A stretch of 43,008 bases of DNA from Burkholderia sp. IMCC1007 (GCF_027257875.1 NZ_JAPVQY010000067.1:1-43008); one strand, 5' to 3'; counted from the first letter of the stretch, positions 25,459 to 34,242 are shown. The notes: generated from the sequence alone by a model not told the origin. Numbers and translations are program-made.

Positions 25459-26082
25459 ATGATTTCCACGCATTTGCTGTTGATTTATCTCGCCGCGCTG
25501 GCGGCCATCTATGCGGTACCGGGGCCCGACATGGCGCTCGTGCTGCAGACCAGCATCGGTCGCGGCGTGCGTCCGGGCATGGCGGCGGCAGCCGGCCTGT
25601 CGCTGTCGCGCACCGCGCACGTGACGCTGTCCGCGTGCGGCGTCGCGGCGCTGATTCGCAGTGCGCCGTGGCTGTACGAAGTGATCCGTTACGGCGGCGC
25701 GCTCTATCTCGCGTACGTCGCGATCCAGGTGTTCCGCTCGCCGGTGTTCGCGCTCGGCGACGGCGAGGCCGCCGCCGCGGGCGAACTGCGGCAATCGTTC
25801 GTCAAGGGGCTGCTGACGAACCTGCTGAACCCGAAGGCGCTGCTGTTCTGCTCGGTGCTGCTGCCGCAGTTCGTGCGTCCCGAAGCCGGGCCGGTGGTGT
25901 GGCAGATGTTCGAACTCGGCGCGCTGCTCGTCGCGGCCGGCGTGTGTTTCGACGTCGCATGCGTGTTCGGCGCGTCGCGCATCGCGGCGTGGATGCGCGC
26001 GCATCCGCTCGCGCAAACCGTACAGCGCTGGACGTTCTCGGCGGCGCTGATCGGCTTCGCGCTGCGCCTGTCGATGGACTGA
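25459..26082 (+). CDS. LysE-family amino acid exporter
   Basis: A 207-residue inner-membrane protein with six predicted helices and the family pattern: AAIYAVPGPDMALVLQTSIG near the start, and a central GLLTNLLNPKALLFCSVLLP segment. LysE/RhtB proteins export lysine, arginine, threonine or homoserine-type amino acids. The ATG at 25459 follows a GGAGG tract. The divergent Lrp regulator and the lysine permease about 11 kb downstream make a lysine or basic amino acid substrate attractive, but sequence alone does not decide. Confidence 0.92.
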   Translation: MISTHLLLIYLAALAAIYAVPGPDMALVLQTSIGRGVRPGMAAAAGLSLSRTAHVTLSACGVAALIRSAPWLYEVIRYGGALYLAYVAIQVFRSPVFALGDGEAAAAGELRQSFVKGLLTNLLNPKALLFCSVLLPQFVRPEAGPVVWQMFELGALLVAAGVCFDVACVFGASRIAAWMRAHPLAQTVQRWTFSAALIGFALRLSMD

Positions 26083-26352
26083 CCGGCCGATCGAACCGCA
26101 TCCCGGCATCGCTGCCGTGCCGCTCGACCGGCACGCACGCTGCGGTGCATCAACGACCCGAGGCCGCGCGCAATGCCGGCCTTTGCACGCTTGTTCGTCG
26201 CGGCGGCGCACACGCGAAAATCGTCTGACTGTTCTAAACTTCCTTGAACTTCGCGCTGCTGCGAACCGACTGACCGAGCGGAACCGTGTGCCGCCGGCCA
26301 TGTCCGATTTCCTGGCTGTTCCGTGCAACGCGGTACCAAGGAGGGTCTGAAC

Positions 26353-27942
26353 ATGGCAAGACATCTTCAAGCCGACCGTGAACCCCGCATCGTCGCCGAG
26401 TCGAAGTGTCTCGGCCAGTGCGATCCGGCACAACGCATCCACGTCACGATCATGTTGCGGCGGCAGGAAGAAGGGCAACTCGATGCATTGGTCCACCAGC
26501 TCGCTGCCGGCGACGCCCGCGCCAAACCGGTGTCGCGCGACGCATTCGCGCAGCGTTTCTCCGCGAGCCCCGACGACATTCGCAAGACCGAGGACTTCGC
26601 ACGCCGTCATCAGCTGACGGTCGATCGCGTCGATCCGGTCGAAAGCGTCGTCGTGCTGTCCGGCACGATCCAGCAGTTCGAAGCCGCGTTCAGCGTGAAG
26701 CTCGAGCGTTTCGAGCATCGTTCGATCGGCCAGTATCGCGGCCGCTCGGGCCCGATCGTGTTGCCCGACGATATCGGCGATGCGGTCACGGCCGTGCTCG
26801 GCCTCGACAGCCGCCCGCAGGCGCGGCCGCACTTTCGTTTCCGTCCGCCGTTCAAGCCTGCCCACGGCGCGGCGGCCGTCACGTTCACGCCGATCCAGCT
26901 TGCATCGTTGTACGACTTTCCGGCCGGCGACGGCGCCGGGCAATGCATCGCGATCATCGAACTCGGCGGCGGCTATCGCGCGGCCGACATCCAGCAGTAC
27001 TTCCGCGGGCTCGGGATCACGACGCCGCCGACGCTCGTCGACGTGAACGTCGGCACCGGCCGCAATGCGCCGACCGGCGAGCCGAACGGCCCGGACGGCG
27101 AAGTCGCGCTCGACATCGAGATCGCCGGTGCGATCGCGCCGGCCGCGAAGATCGCGGTCTACTTCGCGCCGAACAGCGACGCGGGCTTCATCCAGGCCGT
27201 GAACGCGGCCGTCAACGACAAGACCCACCAGCCTTCCGTGATCTCGATCAGCTGGGGCGGCCCGGAAGCGATCTGGCAGGCGCAGTCCGCGCAGGCGTTC
27301 GACCGCGTGCTGCAGGCGGCCGCCGCACAGGGGATCACGGTGTGCGCGGCGTCGGGCGACAGCGGCGCGGGCGACGGGTTGCAGGACGGCACCGATCACG
27401 TCGATTTCCCGGCGTCGAGCCCATACGTGCTCGGCTGCGGCGGCACGCAGCTCGATGCGCTGCCGGGGCAGGGCATTCGCAGCGAGGTCACGTGGAACGA
27501 CGAGGCGGCCGGCGGCGGCGCGGGCGGCGGGGGCATCAGCACGATGTTCGACCTGCCGACGTGGCAGAAGGGGCTCACCGTGACGCGCGCCGACGGCAGC
27601 AGCACGCCGCTCGCCAAGCGCGGCGTGCCGGACGTTGCCGGCGATGCATCGCCGCAAACCGGCTACGAGGTGTCGATCGCCGGCACGCCCGCGGTGATGG
27701 GCGGCACGAGCGCGGTCGCGCCGCTGTGGGCCGCGCTGATCGCGCGGATCAACGCGGCGGCCGGCGCATCGGTCGGCTGGGTCAATCCGGTGCTGTACAA
27801 GAATCCGGGCGCGCTGCGCGACATCACGAAAGGCTCGAACGGCACGTATGCGGCCGCGGCCGGCTGGGATGCGTGCACGGGCCTCGGCAGCCCGGACGGC
27901 GCGAAGCTCGCCGCGCTCCTCGCGCGCAAGCCGTCGAGCTGA
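26353..27942 (+). CDS. Sedolisin-type (S53) acid serine peptidase, kumamolisin-like
   Basis: A 529-residue pro-enzyme. The N-terminal pro-domain spans about 25-155 and the catalytic domain follows. Catalytic residues are visible: Glu250 and Asp254 in GEVALDIEI with ExxxD spacing, Ser453 in GGTSAVAPLWAAL, and oxyanion Asp336 in SGDSGAGD. The C-terminal DITKGSNGTYAA segment fits the sedolisin calcium site. No signal peptide is apparent, as in several bacterial sedolisins. The ATG at 26353 follows a perfect AAGGAGG. It is followed by a strong terminator and then the S10 gene. Predicted to be an acid-active endopeptidase. Confidence 0.93.
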   Translation: MARHLQADREPRIVAESKCLGQCDPAQRIHVTIMLRRQEEGQLDALVHQLAAGDARAKPVSRDAFAQRFSASPDDIRKTEDFARRHQLTVDRVDPVESVVVLSGTIQQFEAAFSVKLERFEHRSIGQYRGRSGPIVLPDDIGDAVTAVLGLDSRPQARPHFRFRPPFKPAHGAAAVTFTPIQLASLYDFPAGDGAGQCIAIIELGGGYRAADIQQYFRGLGITTPPTLVDVNVGTGRNAPTGEPNGPDGEVALDIEIAGAIAPAAKIAVYFAPNSDAGFIQAVNAAVNDKTHQPSVISISWGGPEAIWQAQSAQAFDRVLQAAAAQGITVCAASGDSGAGDGLQDGTDHVDFPASSPYVLGCGGTQLDALPGQGIRSEVTWNDEAAGGGAGGGGISTMFDLPTWQKGLTVTRADGSSTPLAKRGVPDVAGDASPQTGYEVSIAGTPAVMGGTSAVAPLWAALIARINAAAGASVGWVNPVLYKNPGALRDITKGSNGTYAAAAGWDACTGLGSPDGAKLAALLARKPSS

Positions 27943-27967
27943 CGCGCCGGCACCTGCATTTCCTTTC

Positions 27968-27996
27968 GACGCGGGTTCCCTGCCCGCGTCTTTTTT
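27968..27996 (+). terminator. Intrinsic terminator between the S53 and S10 peptidase genes
   Basis: A GACGCGGG / CCCGCGTC stem (27968-27975 with 27983-27990), a TTCCCTG loop and six T residues (27991-27996). It lies 25 bases after the sedolisin stop and 19 bases before the S10 start. It ends most transcripts or attenuates read-through into the S10 gene. Confidence 0.9.
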
Positions 27997-28015
27997 CACC
28001 TCCAGGAGCAGCACG

Positions 28016-29692
28016 ATGGGCATCGATTCCGCATCTTCCGGCGGCGTGTATCCGCTGCATCACGGCGACCTCAATTCGCATGGCGTGCCGGCGGCCGTCA
28101 GTCCGGTCGCGCTGAGCCTCGGTCGCGACCAGCCGTTCTTCGATCCCGTTGCATACGGCAACGGCCCCGACGACTCGGTAACCGACACGACCGAAGCGGC
28201 CGCGATCACGCACCACACGATCCTGATCGACGGGAAGCGCATTGCCTATACGGCGACCGCCGGCCACCTCGTGACCGTCGATCCGAGCAGTTCGCAGCCG
28301 GCCGCGAAGATCTTCTACGTCGCGTTCACGGCCGACGGCGCGAAGGAAGAAACGCGGCCCGTGACGTTCTTCTATAACGGCGGGCCCGGTTCGTCGTCGG
28401 TGTTCGTGCTGCTCGGCTCGTTCGCGCCGAAGCGGATCAAGACGTCGATGCCGGGGTTCACGCCGCCCGCGCCGTACCAGATCGAAGACAACCCCGACAG
28501 CATGATCGACCACAGCGACCTGGTCTTCATCAACCCGGTCGGCACCGGCTACTCGGCGGCCGTCGCGCCGAACAAGAACCGCAATTTCTGGGGCGTCGAC
28601 CAGGATGCGGATTCGCTGAAGCAGTTCATCAAGCGCTACCTGACGAAGAACAACCGCTGGAATTCACCGAAATACCTGTTCGGCGAGTCGTACGGCACCG
28701 CGCGCAGCTGTGTGCTCGCGTACAAGCTGCACGAGGATGGCGTCGACCTGAACGGCGTCACGCTGCAGTCGTCGATCCTCGACTACCGGCAGGCCGGCAA
28801 TCCGGTCGGCGCGTTGCCGACCGCGGCCGCCGACGCGTGGTATCACAAGAAACTCGGCGTCAAGCCGGCGCCGGCGAATCTCGGCACGTTCGTCGAGGAA
28901 GTCGCGCAGTTCGCGCGCACCGACTATCTGAACGCGCTGCGCAACGTGCCGCATGCCGACCCGGCCGTCGTGCAGAAGCTGTCGGAGTACACGGGCATCG
29001 ACACGGCGACGCTGCAGTCGTGGGGGCTCGACATCGCCGGCTACGATGCGCGCGGCAATTCGCTGTTCCTGACGACGCTGCTGCACGCGCAGGGGCTCGC
29101 GCTCGGCTCGTACGACGGCCGCGTGACGGGGATCTCGTCGGGCATCGCCGGCAAGATCGATCCGAACTCGGGCGGCAACGATCCGACGATGACGGCGGTC
29201 ACGGGCGTCTACACGGCGATGTGGAACAGCTACCTGAACGAGCAGCTGAAGTTCACGTCGAACTCCGCGTTCACCGACCTGAACGACCAGGCATTCCAGA
29301 ACTGGGATTTCAGCCACATCGACCCGACCGGCGCGCAGCAGGGCATCGATGCGAAGGGGAACGTGATCCTCTATACGGCCGGCGATCTTGCGGCGGTGAT
29401 GGCGCTGAACGTCGACCTGAAGGTGCTGTCGGCGAACGGCTTCTATGATTTCGTCACGCCGTTCTACCAGACCGTGATCGACCTGCAGCAGATGCCGCTC
29501 GAGGATCAGAAGGTGCGGCAGAACCTGTCCGCGCGTTTCTATCCGTCGGGGCACATGGTGTATCTCGACGCAGGCTCGCGCACCGCGCTCAAGCGCGATC
29601 TCGCGACGATGTACGACGCGACGGTCAGCGATACGGGCGCGCGGATGCGGATTCGCGCGTTGCAGGCGAAGAAGACGGGCGGGCACGCATAG
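28016..29692 (+). CDS. S10 serine carboxypeptidase-like enzyme
   Basis: A 558-residue alpha/beta-hydrolase of peptidase family S10. It has the oxyanion-hole loop NGGPGSSS (from residue 121), the nucleophile Ser225 in GESYG, an Asp in NGFYDFVTP and His in PSGHMVYLD, so the triad is complete. Family members are acid-active carboxypeptidases. No clear signal peptide was seen. The ATG at 28016 follows CAGGAG at good spacing. Paired with the sedolisin gene, it could complete peptide breakdown under acid conditions; the terminator between them suggests unequal expression. Confidence 0.92.
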   Translation: MGIDSASSGGVYPLHHGDLNSHGVPAAVSPVALSLGRDQPFFDPVAYGNGPDDSVTDTTEAAAITHHTILIDGKRIAYTATAGHLVTVDPSSSQPAAKIFYVAFTADGAKEETRPVTFFYNGGPGSSSVFVLLGSFAPKRIKTSMPGFTPPAPYQIEDNPDSMIDHSDLVFINPVGTGYSAAVAPNKNRNFWGVDQDADSLKQFIKRYLTKNNRWNSPKYLFGESYGTARSCVLAYKLHEDGVDLNGVTLQSSILDYRQAGNPVGALPTAAADAWYHKKLGVKPAPANLGTFVEEVAQFARTDYLNALRNVPHADPAVVQKLSEYTGIDTATLQSWGLDIAGYDARGNSLFLTTLLHAQGLALGSYDGRVTGISSGIAGKIDPNSGGNDPTMTAVTGVYTAMWNSYLNEQLKFTSNSAFTDLNDQAFQNWDFSHIDPTGAQQGIDAKGNVILYTAGDLAAVMALNVDLKVLSANGFYDFVTPFYQTVIDLQQMPLEDQKVRQNLSARFYPSGHMVYLDAGSRTALKRDLATMYDATVSDTGARMRIRALQAKKTGGHA

Positions 29693-29711
29693 CGTCGCCC
29701 GGCGCCGATGT

Positions 29712-29741
29712 GCCGCGCGCAGCCGGGACGCTGCGCGCGGC
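29712..29741. terminator. Hairpin downstream of the S10 gene
   Basis: GCCGCGCGCAGC and GCTGCGCGCGGC form a perfect 12-bp stem with a 6-base loop, 19 bases after the S10 stop. No T tract follows, so function as a terminator is likely but not certain. Confidence 0.5.
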
Positions 29742-29764
29742 GGTGGGTCTGCCGCGGGGCGGCC

Positions 29765-29841
29765 GGCTTGTGCGGTTGGCTATGCAGTTGGCTTATGCGG
29801 CCGGCTTATGCGGCCGGCATATGCGTGCAGCTTATGCGGTC
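29765..29841. repeat. Degenerate 12-14-bp tandem repeat reaching into the nadE 3' end
   Basis: Six units related to GGCTTATGCGGCC. Two identical copies lie at 29790-29802 and 29803-29815, flanked by diverged ones. The last unit (29830-29841) includes the nadE stop codon (TTA on the plus strand at 29832-29834) and its final codons, so the array seems to have grown from the gene end. Confidence 0.85.
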
Positions 29842-30680
29842 GGCCAGTCGAACATCGTGTACGGCAGTGCGCGCTTGTGGCGCGAGCCATCGTAGAAGCG
29901 CAGCACCGTTTCGTAGACGCGATCGGCGACCGGCTTGCCTTCGAGGAAATCGTCGATCTCGTCGTAGGTCACGCCGTACGCATGCTCGTCGGGACGCAGC
30001 GGGCGCAGCTCCTCGAGGTCGGCCGTCGGCACCTTCATCACGATCAGCTCGTCGCCGCCGAGCGCGCGTGCGACCCCGCGCACACGACGCTTGCTCAGGC
30101 CTGCGAGCGGCAGAATGTCCGCGCCGCCGTCGCCGAACTTCGTGAAGAAACCCATCAGCGATTCGGCCGCGTGATCGGTGCCGATCACGATGCCGCGCCG
30201 CGCGCCGGCCACCGCGTACTGCGCGATCATGCGCTCGCGCGCCTTGATGTTGCCGTGCACGAAATCCTGCTGCGCCGGGTTTTCGAACGCGTGGCCGGAC
30301 GCGACCAGCGAACGGAGCATCGCATCGGCGGCCGGCTTCACGTCGACGGTCAGTACTTCGTCCGCGCGCACGAACGCGAGCGCGCGCTGCGCATCCTCTT
30401 CATCGTTCTGCACGCCGTTCGGCAAGCGCATCGCGATGAAGCGCGCATCGTAGCCGCCGGCGCGCAGCTGTTCGACCGCGAGCTGCGCCAGCCGGCCGGC
30501 CGTCGATGAATCGACGCCGCCGCTGATGCCGAGCACGTAGGTCCGCAGGCCGGTCGAACGAAGGTACTGCGCGAGGAAATCGACGCGGCGGGCGATTTCG
30601 GCCTCGGCGTCGAAGTGCGGGGCGACGTTCAGTTCGGCAATGATCGCGCGTTGGCGGCTGGCGTAATCGGCGGATGTCAT
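29832..30680 (-). CDS. nadE: NH3-dependent NAD+ synthetase
   Basis: A 282-residue enzyme without a glutaminase domain, so it uses ammonia to convert nicotinic acid adenine dinucleotide to NAD+ with ATP. The P-loop SGGVDS is at 53-58. GTDHAAESLMGFFTKFGDGG is the conserved NadE segment that binds substrate and metal, and length fits E. coli NadE (275). The start MTSADYASRQ has GGAACTTCCCTC upstream. It is convergent with the S10 gene and ends inside a tandem repeat. The EamA gene upstream on the same strand is separated by 258 bases. Confidence 0.96.
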   Translation of the reverse strand: MTSADYASRQRAIIAELNVAPHFDAEAEIARRVDFLAQYLRSTGLRTYVLGISGGVDSSTAGRLAQLAVEQLRAGGYDARFIAMRLPNGVQNDEEDAQRALAFVRADEVLTVDVKPAADAMLRSLVASGHAFENPAQQDFVHGNIKARERMIAQYAVAGARRGIVIGTDHAAESLMGFFTKFGDGGADILPLAGLSKRRVRGVARALGGDELIVMKVPTADLEELRPLRPDEHAYGVTYDEIDDFLEGKPVADRVYETVLRFYDGSRHKRALPYTMFDWPTA

Positions 30681-30938
30681 GAGGGAAGTTCCGGAACGAA
30701 ATGCAAGGCGCCCATCATAAGCGCAATCGCGGCCCGGCGCCGCGCTGGGCGTGCGATCGGGCCGCCGCGCGTTGCATCGGCGAGACGCGGTGCATCGTGA
30801 TGGTGCAGCCCGTGATCGGGCGCACTGGAGCGGGCGTCCGGATGCGTCGTTTCGAGGCGTCGCTTCGATGCGTGCGCGGCCGATTCGTGCGCGGCCGATG
30901 CCGTCGACGCTCGCGCCCGCATCAGCCCCGCGCCCCCG

Positions 30939-31805
30939 TCAACCCCGCGCCAGCACGACGCCCACCAGCGCGAGCGCGAACCCCGCGAGCTGGACGGCCG
31001 CGAGCGTTTCGCCGAACAGCAGATAACCCTGCAGCGCGGCGAGCGGCGGCGCGAGAAACAGCAACGACGTCGCGTGCGCCGCGTTACCGCGGCGCAGCAT
31101 CCACATCAGCATCGTGACCGCGCCGCCGGACAAAAACACGATGCCCCACACGAGCGATATCCACAGCGCCGGCGCGCCGATCCAGCGCGATTCGTGCAGC
31201 AGCGCGACGAAAATCGCCGCGACGATCGCCGCGCCGAAATTCTGCACGGCGACGGCCGTGCGCAGGTCGTTCTGCGCGAGCTTGCCCTTCTGGTACAGCG
31301 AGCCTGCAGTGATGGAGCCAACCGACAGCACCGACACGGCCACGACGAACCACGCCGGCGCGGCGCCCGGCGGCGCGACGCCGCCCGCGACCTTCGGCGC
31401 GAGCACGAGTGCGACGCCCGCGAGCCCGAGTGCCATTCCGAGCCAGCCGCGCGCGGGCAGCCGCTCGTCGAACAGCGGCACCGCGAGCACGGCGGTGGCG
31501 AGCGGTTGCAGTGCGCCGAGCAGCGCCATCACGCCGGCGTTCAGCCCTTGCGCGACGGCCCAGTAGCTGGCGCCGAGATAGACGCCTTGCAGCAGTGCGC
31601 CCGCGATCAGGTGACGCGGCCATTCGCGGCGGGCCGGCCACGGCGCGCGCGCGACCAACGCCACCACGCCGAACAGCACGGCCGTGCCCGCGAAGCGCGC
31701 AAGCAGGAACAGGTTCGGATCGGCGTAAGGCTTGATGGCCCGCGCGACGATGAAGCCGGTGGACCACAGCGCGACGAAGGCCGCGGCGACGAGCGAGGTA
31801 AGCAT
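30939..31805 (-). CDS. EamA/DMT-family transporter
   Basis: A 288-residue membrane protein with ten predicted helices arranged as two EamA repeats. The first starts FVALWSTGFIVARAIKPYAD and has a conserved NAGVMALLGALQPLATA; the second carries AAHATSLLFLAPPLAALQGY. Such transporters usually export metabolites such as amino acids. The ATG at 31805 is the natural start before the first helix. Its 5' leader contains the tandem 110-base repeat (31841-32059), which may influence expression. Substrate unknown. Confidence 0.88.
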   Translation of the reverse strand: MLTSLVAAAFVALWSTGFIVARAIKPYADPNLFLLARFAGTAVLFGVVALVARAPWPARREWPRHLIAGALLQGVYLGASYWAVAQGLNAGVMALLGALQPLATAVLAVPLFDERLPARGWLGMALGLAGVALVLAPKVAGGVAPPGAAPAWFVVAVSVLSVGSITAGSLYQKGKLAQNDLRTAVAVQNFGAAIVAAIFVALLHESRWIGAPALWISLVWGIVFLSGGAVTMLMWMLRRGNAAHATSLLFLAPPLAALQGYLLFGETLAAVQLAGFALALVGVVLARG

Positions 31806-32230
31806 TCAGGGCGAGCCGCGACGCGGCCGGACAAATCGTGAAGTCGGCCAGTATCGGGCGAAGCGAGGGAGCCGTCTTGTCGAATTCTGCACTCGCTGGC
31901 GTTTGCACGCTTGGTCGCCACACCGTAGCGGAGCGGCGGCGAAGGCGTTAAGTCGGGGCCAGTATCGGGCGAAGCGAGGTTGCGGTCTTGTCGGATTCTG
32001 CGCTCGCTCGCGTTTGCACGCTGGGTCGCCACAGCGCGCGGAATGGCGGCGAAGGCGATCGTCGAGGACTGCAAGTGCTGCGGCCGGCAGCCGTATAGGC
32101 GTCGCGCCGGCGCGCGGCACGACTGCACGCGGACCGCGCGTCATCGAACGGCCGGAGCCGGGTGAACGGGCCGCAACGGGCACGCGCACATGCGCACATG
32201 TGCGCGCACGACTTCAAAACGTCGGGAAGA
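31806..32230. other. Leader and intergenic region upstream of the EamA gene
   Basis: About 425 bases with no convincing gene. Frames on the minus strand (31806-32189, 31607-32128) run across the tandem repeat, but the two copies differ mostly at amino-acid-changing positions, which argues against coding. It holds the direct repeat listed next and should contain the EamA promoter. Confidence 0.6.
31841..32059. repeat. Tandem ~110-bp imperfect direct repeat
   Basis: Copy 1 (31841-31949) and copy 2 (31950-32059) both begin AAGTCGG and CCAGTATCGGGCGAAGCGAG, share GCGTTTGCACGCT and GGTCGCCACA, and end GGCGGCGAAGGCG. By eye they are about 80-85% identical, with a two-base length change near the start. 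The repeat stops 36 bases from the EamA start codon. Confidence 0.9.
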
Positions 32231-32416
32231 TCAGTCGAGCGAGAACGTGTCGAGCGGCTGGTTCGCGCGCGCGTCGGTCGCGAAGCGCGCGGCGAGCTGT
32301 TCGTACAATCGGCGCGCCTCGTCGAGCGTCAGGTCGATCCAGTACGGATCGCCGGCGCCGTCGTTGAGTCGTTCGGGCGAAAACTGGATTTCGAGCACAC
32401 TGCCTTTGCGATACAT
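32231..32416 (-). CDS. Small conserved-looking protein of unknown function
   Basis: A 61-residue protein (MYRKGSVLEIQFSPERLNDG at the start, ending NQPLDTFSLD) with no membrane segment or recognised domain. It has an AAGGA ribosome binding site nine bases before the ATG, and a regular amphipathic region (TLDEARRLYEQLAARF). The mix of acidic and hydrophobic residues looks like a real folded protein and not a frame shadow, and no better frame overlaps it. Function unknown. Confidence 0.65.
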   Translation of the reverse strand: MYRKGSVLEIQFSPERLNDGAGDPYWIDLTLDEARRLYEQLAARFATDARANQPLDTFSLD

Positions 32417-32544
32417 TGCGCGAGTTCCTTGATGGTCTGTCGTTCAGCGAAACACCGAGTGTAGCAATCGCATGCCGCACAGATTCGCGCGCCTCAGGCA
32501 ATACACAATTTCACTTTCGCGGCACGCGCTCGCGCGTCGCGCTG

Positions 32545-32558
32545 CCGTCAAATGACGG
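32545..32558. promoter_or_regulatory. Palindrome upstream of the DeoR gene
   Basis: CCGTCA-AA-TGACGG (32545-32558) is a perfect 6-bp inverted repeat about 60 bases before the DeoR start. The hexamer GTCAAA recurs once at 32559-32564. It may be an autoregulatory operator. Confidence 0.4.
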
Positions 32559-32618
32559 TCAAACGGCCGTAATACAATGATCGGCTTACCCATTACCAGT
32601 CGCCCCGGGCGCATTGCG

Positions 32619-33377
32619 ATGCTGGCGGAACAACGTCATCAATACATCCTGTCGGAGCTTGGACGGTCGGGCGCGCTGTCGGTCGCCGAACTCGTGCGTT
32701 CGCTCGACGTGTCGCGCGAGACGGTGCGGCGCGACCTGAACGCGCTCGCGGCGCGCGGCCTGCTCGTGATGACGCACGGCGGCGCGCTGGCGGCGGACCG
32801 CCGCGAGCCGAGCCTGTCCGAGCGCGAAGCGGCGAACGCCGAAGCGAAGCGCACCATCGGCCGGCGCGCGGCCGAATTCGTGCCCGACGACGCATCGGTG
32901 CTGATCGACTCCGGCAGCACGCCGCATGCGGTCGCGCTCGCGCTGGCCGACCGCCACCGGCTGTCGATCTACACGAACGACTGGCGCACCGCGTTCGTGC
33001 TCGCGCGGCGCAACGGCAATCGCGTGACGCTGCTCGGCGGCGAACTGTCCGACGACGAAGATGCGACGTTCGGGCTCGATACGATCCAGCAGCTCGCGCA
33101 ATACCATGTCGACTTCGCGTTCGTCGGCGCGGGCGGCATCACGGCCGACGGCGACTGCACCGACTATTCGCGGCTCGCCGCCGAAGTGCGCAGCCGGATG
33201 ATCGCGGCCGCCGGCACGGCGATCATCGTCGCCGACCATTCGAAGTTCGGCCGCGTGACGCCGGTGCGGATCAACGGTACGTCGGCCGCGCGCTATCTGG
33301 TCACCGAACGCATGCCGGACAAGGCCGTGCGGCGCGCGCTGACGGCCCGCGGCATCGAGCTGCTCGTGTGCGACTGA
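32619..33377 (+). CDS. DeoR/GlpR-family transcriptional regulator
   Basis: A 252-residue regulator with the classic DeoR N-terminus: MLAEQRHQYILSELGRSGAL, then LVRSLDVSRETVRRDLNAL as helix-turn-helix. The sugar-phosphate sensing C-terminal domain includes DSGSTPHAVALAL and FVGAGGI. It is probably a repressor whose effector is a phosphorylated sugar. An upstream ATG at 32577 would add 14 residues, but homologous proteins usually begin at MLAEQRHQ. No sugar-metabolism gene is next to it; its target is not evident. The 3' neighbour is a phospholipase-D-like pseudogene. Confidence 0.9.
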   Translation: MLAEQRHQYILSELGRSGALSVAELVRSLDVSRETVRRDLNALAARGLLVMTHGGALAADRREPSLSEREAANAEAKRTIGRRAAEFVPDDASVLIDSGSTPHAVALALADRHRLSIYTNDWRTAFVLARRNGNRVTLLGGELSDDEDATFGLDTIQQLAQYHVDFAFVGAGGITADGDCTDYSRLAAEVRSRMIAAAGTAIIVADHSKFGRVTPVRINGTSAARYLVTERMPDKAVRRALTARGIELLVCD

Positions 33378-33481
33378 CGCCGCGCCGACATACAAGATTC
33401 ATCGAACGGTCATCGCACCGGAAGAAGCGCCGTCGACACTGACCCATTCATCTCTACCGGCCGGCCCGGCAGGAGCAACGA

Positions 33482-34115
33482 ATGACCGTCAGCGTACGCA
33501 GCTACCTTTCCCCGACCCTCGTGCTGCTGGCCTTCGTGCGCGACGAAGGCCGATGCCGCGCAGCACGACGGCCAGTCCCTCGATGCGGCGACGCTCGCGA
33601 ACCTCGAGCTGTACCATCGCCGGCGCGATCGCCGCGACGTGATCGATGCTGCGTATTTTTCGCCGGCGACGGTGCCGCACGGTTTCGAACCGGAGCTGCG
33701 CCTGTTTCCGGGCGAACCGGCGCCGGTCTATCCGCCGGTCGTGATCCATCACAAGTTCATCGTGATCGATGCGGAAGGCGCGAATCCGATCGTCTATACG
33801 GGTTCGGCGAACATGAGCCGCAACTCGGAGCAGTACAACGACGAGAACCTGCTCGAGGTCCGCGACACGCGAATCGCGGCGATCTATCTCGCGGAATTCC
33901 TGCGACTTTACGAACACTATCGTGCGCGGGCGCTGTCGATCGGAACGAAGCGGCGTGGCGCCAGTGCGCCGCGGCAGCTTGCGCTCGCAGCGGATTCGAG
34001 CTGGGCGAAGAAGTATTACGTGGCGGGCAGTCCCGAAGAGAAGGCGCGGATCGCACTGGCGTCGAGCGTGCCGGCGGACTCGATGGCCGCGCCCGTCCGG
34101 CGTCGGGTGGCTTGA
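33482..34115 (+). pseudogene. Phospholipase D-like protein, internally deleted and frameshifted
   Basis: The start MTVSVRSYLSPTLVLLAF with GCAGGAG upstream is in one frame. From about 33540 the coding signal moves to another frame: TKADAAQHDGQSL and on to a PLD-superfamily HKD motif HHKFIVIDAEGANPIVYTGS, then NMSRNSEQYNDENLL. A complete member carries two HKD-type regions and is several hundred residues long. Here most of the first part is missing and the remaining pieces are out of frame. The simplest reading is an internal deletion that joined the gene start to its C-terminal catalytic part. The remnant from the ATG at 33639 (158 residues) could be translated but lacks half of the active site. 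Confidence 0.8.
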
Positions 34116-34242
34116 ACGGGCGCGCAGCGTGCGTCCGGCTCATGCCGGTTGCACGCGGTGCGCTGTCGTGCCGGGACGTGCGCCGCCGGAAGGCGAGTTC
34201 ATCGCTCGCCAGCGGACCTTCGGATGGAATAGTGCCGTGGGT

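Noticed and set aside
25321..28023. A 900-codon open frame on the minus strand opposite lysE and the sedolisin gene
   Set aside because: It is antisense to intact enzymes with catalytic motifs and has no recognisable protein features.
31806..32189. Protein-coding gene across the tandem repeat (minus strand)
   Set aside because: The two copies diverge mainly at amino-acid-changing positions, there is no start signal, and the repeat explains the similarity.
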